Assembly (NCBI GenBank): GCA_017936385.1
Contig: JAGBFQ010000026.1
Location: 1-64,000, forward strand
Direction of reading: 5' to 3'
Length of the DNA: 64,000 nt
From: Rikenellaceae bacterium
GTDB lineage: Bacteria; Bacteroidota; Bacteroidia; Bacteroidales; Rikenellaceae
Every line of letters starts with the position of its first letter. Position 1 is the stretch's first letter. A model generated the notes under the pieces. That model saw only the letters and a list, made by a program, of their open reading frames with translations. It ran no database searches and had not been told where the DNA came from. The translations under genes were made by a program, and so were the position numbers. This document shows, in pieces, positions 62,270 through 64,000 of the stretch.

Positions 62270-63763
62270 ATGGCAAAAACTACCTCGACACCATACTCGC
62301 GCAACCGCGAAAAATATGATAACCTCGTAGACCCCGCAGGAAATCTTCCTCCTCAAGCGGTCGAACTCGAAGAGGCTGTGCTCGGAGCTCTGATGCTCGA
62401 GAAGGACAGTGTTATCGAAATTCAGGATATTCTCTCGCCCGAGGCGTTCTACAAGGATACCCACCGAATCATCTATGAGGCTATCCTTGGTCTGTCGCAC
62501 GACCTCCAACCGGTCGACCTCTACACCGTGACCGAACGACTTAAGTTGGAGAAGAATCTGACAAAGGTGGGTGGCGCGGCATTCCTTGCATCGCTGACCC
62601 AAAAGGTGGGTTCGGCGGCACACGTCGAGTTTCACTCCCGCATCATTGCCCAAAAGTATATCCAACGTGAGTTGATTCGCGTGTCGACCGAAATCCAACG
62701 CCAATCCTATGACGAGAGCCGCGACGTGACCGACCTTATCGACTTTGCCGAGGGCGAAATTTTCAAAGTGTCGGACGGCCACATCAAACGCTCGATTCAG
62801 TCGGCTGACGATATCGTGCGCCGAGCAATGCAACAAATCGAGGAGGCAGCCAAAAACGAAGGTAACTTCAATGGCGTACCGTCGGGATTTACGGGTATCG
62901 ACCGTGTGACCCTGGGATGGCAACCCTCGGATATGATTATCATTGCAGCGCGTCCGTCGATGGGTAAAACAGCCTTTACGTTGACTATGGCGCGCAATAT
63001 GGCCGTAGAACTGAACATTCCCGTGGCATTCTTTTCGTTGGAGATGAGTTCGGTGCAGTTGATGATGCGTCTGATTGTTGCCGAGAGTGGCCTGGAGTCG
63101 CAGAAAATCCGAAGCGGCAAACTGACCCCAAAGGAGTGGAAACACCTCGAAGAGTCTATCAAACCTCTGGCTGCCGCACCGCTCTATATTGACGATACTC
63201 CCGCAATGTCGGTCTATGAGTTGCGTTCGAAGGTGCGTAAACTTAAGGCGCACAATGATATCAAACTTATCATTATCGACTACCTGCAACTTATGACCGG
63301 CCCCAAAGAGTTGAAGGGTAATCGTGAGCAGGAGGTGTCGACCATCTCGCGTACTCTTAAAGCAATCGCCAAAGAGACCAATATCCCCATTATCGCGCTG
63401 TCGCAGTTGAACCGTGCAGCCGAGGTTGCGGGAGGAAACAAACGCCCGCAGTTGTCGAACCTTCGTGAGTCGGGAGCTATCGAGCAGGATGCCGATATTG
63501 TAGCTTTCATTCACCGCCCCGAGTACTTCGGTTTGACGGTCGACGAGAATAGTACACCCATTACGCCGGGTATGACCGAGTTTATCATTGCCAAGCACCG
63601 TAACGGTTCGGTCGAAACGGTTAAGCTGCGCTTCCGTAAGGAGCAGGCCAAGTTTACGGACTACGACGACGATACCCCATACGAGATGGATAGCTCGTCA
63701 ATCAATGGCGTAGCTCCGGCAGGGTATGACGAGAAGTATAACGACGACTATTCACCATTCTAA
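62270..63763 (+). CDS. dnaB: Replicative DNA helicase DnaB
   Basis: Hexameric 5'-3' helicase of the replication fork, 497 aa. The N-terminal DnaB domain has NLPPQAVELEEAVLGALML. The RecA-like domain has Walker A AARPSMGKTAF near residue 225, Walker B KLIIIDYLQLM near residue 325, and SQLNRAAEVAGGNKRPQLS, the DnaB signature. No intein is present. Confidence 0.96.
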   Translation: MAKTTSTPYSRNREKYDNLVDPAGNLPPQAVELEEAVLGALMLEKDSVIEIQDILSPEAFYKDTHRIIYEAILGLSHDLQPVDLYTVTERLKLEKNLTKVGGAAFLASLTQKVGSAAHVEFHSRIIAQKYIQRELIRVSTEIQRQSYDESRDVTDLIDFAEGEIFKVSDGHIKRSIQSADDIVRRAMQQIEEAAKNEGNFNGVPSGFTGIDRVTLGWQPSDMIIIAARPSMGKTAFTLTMARNMAVELNIPVAFFSLEMSSVQLMMRLIVAESGLESQKIRSGKLTPKEWKHLEESIKPLAAAPLYIDDTPAMSVYELRSKVRKLKAHNDIKLIIIDYLQLMTGPKELKGNREQEVSTISRTLKAIAKETNIPIIALSQLNRAAEVAGGNKRPQLSNLRESGAIEQDADIVAFIHRPEYFGLTVDENSTPITPGMTEFIIAKHRNGSVETVKLRFRKEQAKFTDYDDDTPYEMDSSSINGVAPAGYDEKYNDDYSPF

Positions 63764-63772
63764 ACCAACGAT

Positions 63773-64000
63773 ATGTTTGTCAAAGCCTATTCAGCAAGCG
63801 TTGTCGGCGTGAGTGCCATAACCATCGGTGTGGAAGTGAACCTGAGCCGTGGCTTGGGTATGTTCCTTGTCGGATTGCCCGACAGTTCGGTCAAGGAGAG
63901 TCAGGACCGCATACGCTCGGCCTTCGAGAATAGCAACTTCAAGATGCCCGGCAAAAGACTTGTTGTGAACCTTGCTCCGGCCGATGTGCGTAAAGAGGGC
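63773..64000 (+). CDS. YifB/ComM-like Mg-chelatase AAA ATPase, 5' part
   Basis: Begins MFVKAYSASVVGVSAITIGV and continues VNLSRGLGMFLVGLPDSSVK, the N-terminal domain of the YifB/ComM family of MCM-like helicases involved in DNA uptake and recombination. Truncated by the window end at codon 76. It starts 9 bases after dnaB. Confidence 0.88.
   Translation, partial: MFVKAYSASVVGVSAITIGVEVNLSRGLGMFLVGLPDSSVKESQDRIRSAFENSNFKMPGKRLVVNLAPADVRKEG

Noticed and set aside
62078-63598. 506-aa minus-strand ORF opposite dnaB
   Set aside because: Shadow of dnaB.

Overview
The window looks like a Bacteroidales (Bacteroidota) chromosome. The evidence is Bacteroidota-type promoters (TTTG / about 20 nt / TAnnTTTG), fimbrillin-type lipoproteins, a BACON/M64 peptidase, paired RND pumps and lipoproteins with Bacteroidales lipoboxes. 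Genus cannot be fixed from sequence alone.

Layout. (1) 1-508: the 3' end of a phage gp36-like gene with a frameshift. (2) 511-9287, minus strand: a four-gene efflux operon (TolC, lipoprotein adaptor, two RND permeases). (3) 9387-46480: the unusual part, about 37 kb and visibly AT-richer than its flanks. It holds 20 beta-propeller lipoproteins (BP1-BP20, left to right) of the '6-bladed beta-propeller' and 'BF3164/TolB-like' types, and 19 genes or relics of small secreted Cys-rich peptides (P1-P19) related to the NVEALM family. The unit is promoter - peptide - propeller. BP1-BP11 read leftwards and BP12-BP20 rightwards from a divergent promoter region near 27.05 kb, and the two arms use different peptide leader subfamilies. 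Inside the right arm lie a membrane-anchored CGSC thioredoxin-like protein, an O-antigen-ligase/Wzy-like polytopic protein with TPRs, a signal peptidase I, a DUF1573 relic and a transglutaminase-like lipoprotein. (4) 46.8-47.05 kb: a rod-shaped structured RNA or leader. (5) 47.1-54.0 kb: a 55-aa peptide, two fimbrillin-like lipoproteins, a 1218-aa fimbrillin/LRR/BACON/M64 metallopeptidase and another lipoprotein. (6) 54.1-64.0 kb: core genes (DUF1015, serA, serC; then yicC, gmk, nadD, a small TPR-like ORF, DUF3109, ygiQ, dnaB, and the start of a yifB/comM gene).

The candidate undescribed system is the peptide/propeller array. All 20 propellers are open and keep lipoboxes. Eleven of the 19 peptide genes are broken by nonsense codons, frameshifts, start-codon loss or leader loss, and two more are doubtful. 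Leaders and promoters are nearly invariant, whereas mature peptides and propellers are highly diverged. This resembles toxin/immunity or ligand/receptor arrays in which the surface partner is kept and the secreted peptide is dispensable. The co-located signal peptidase and thiol oxidoreductase could mature the Cys-rich peptides. Function is inference throughout. Fragments of the tolC 5' end scattered between left-arm cassettes show that the left arm grew by tandem duplication of a unit that ended in tolC.
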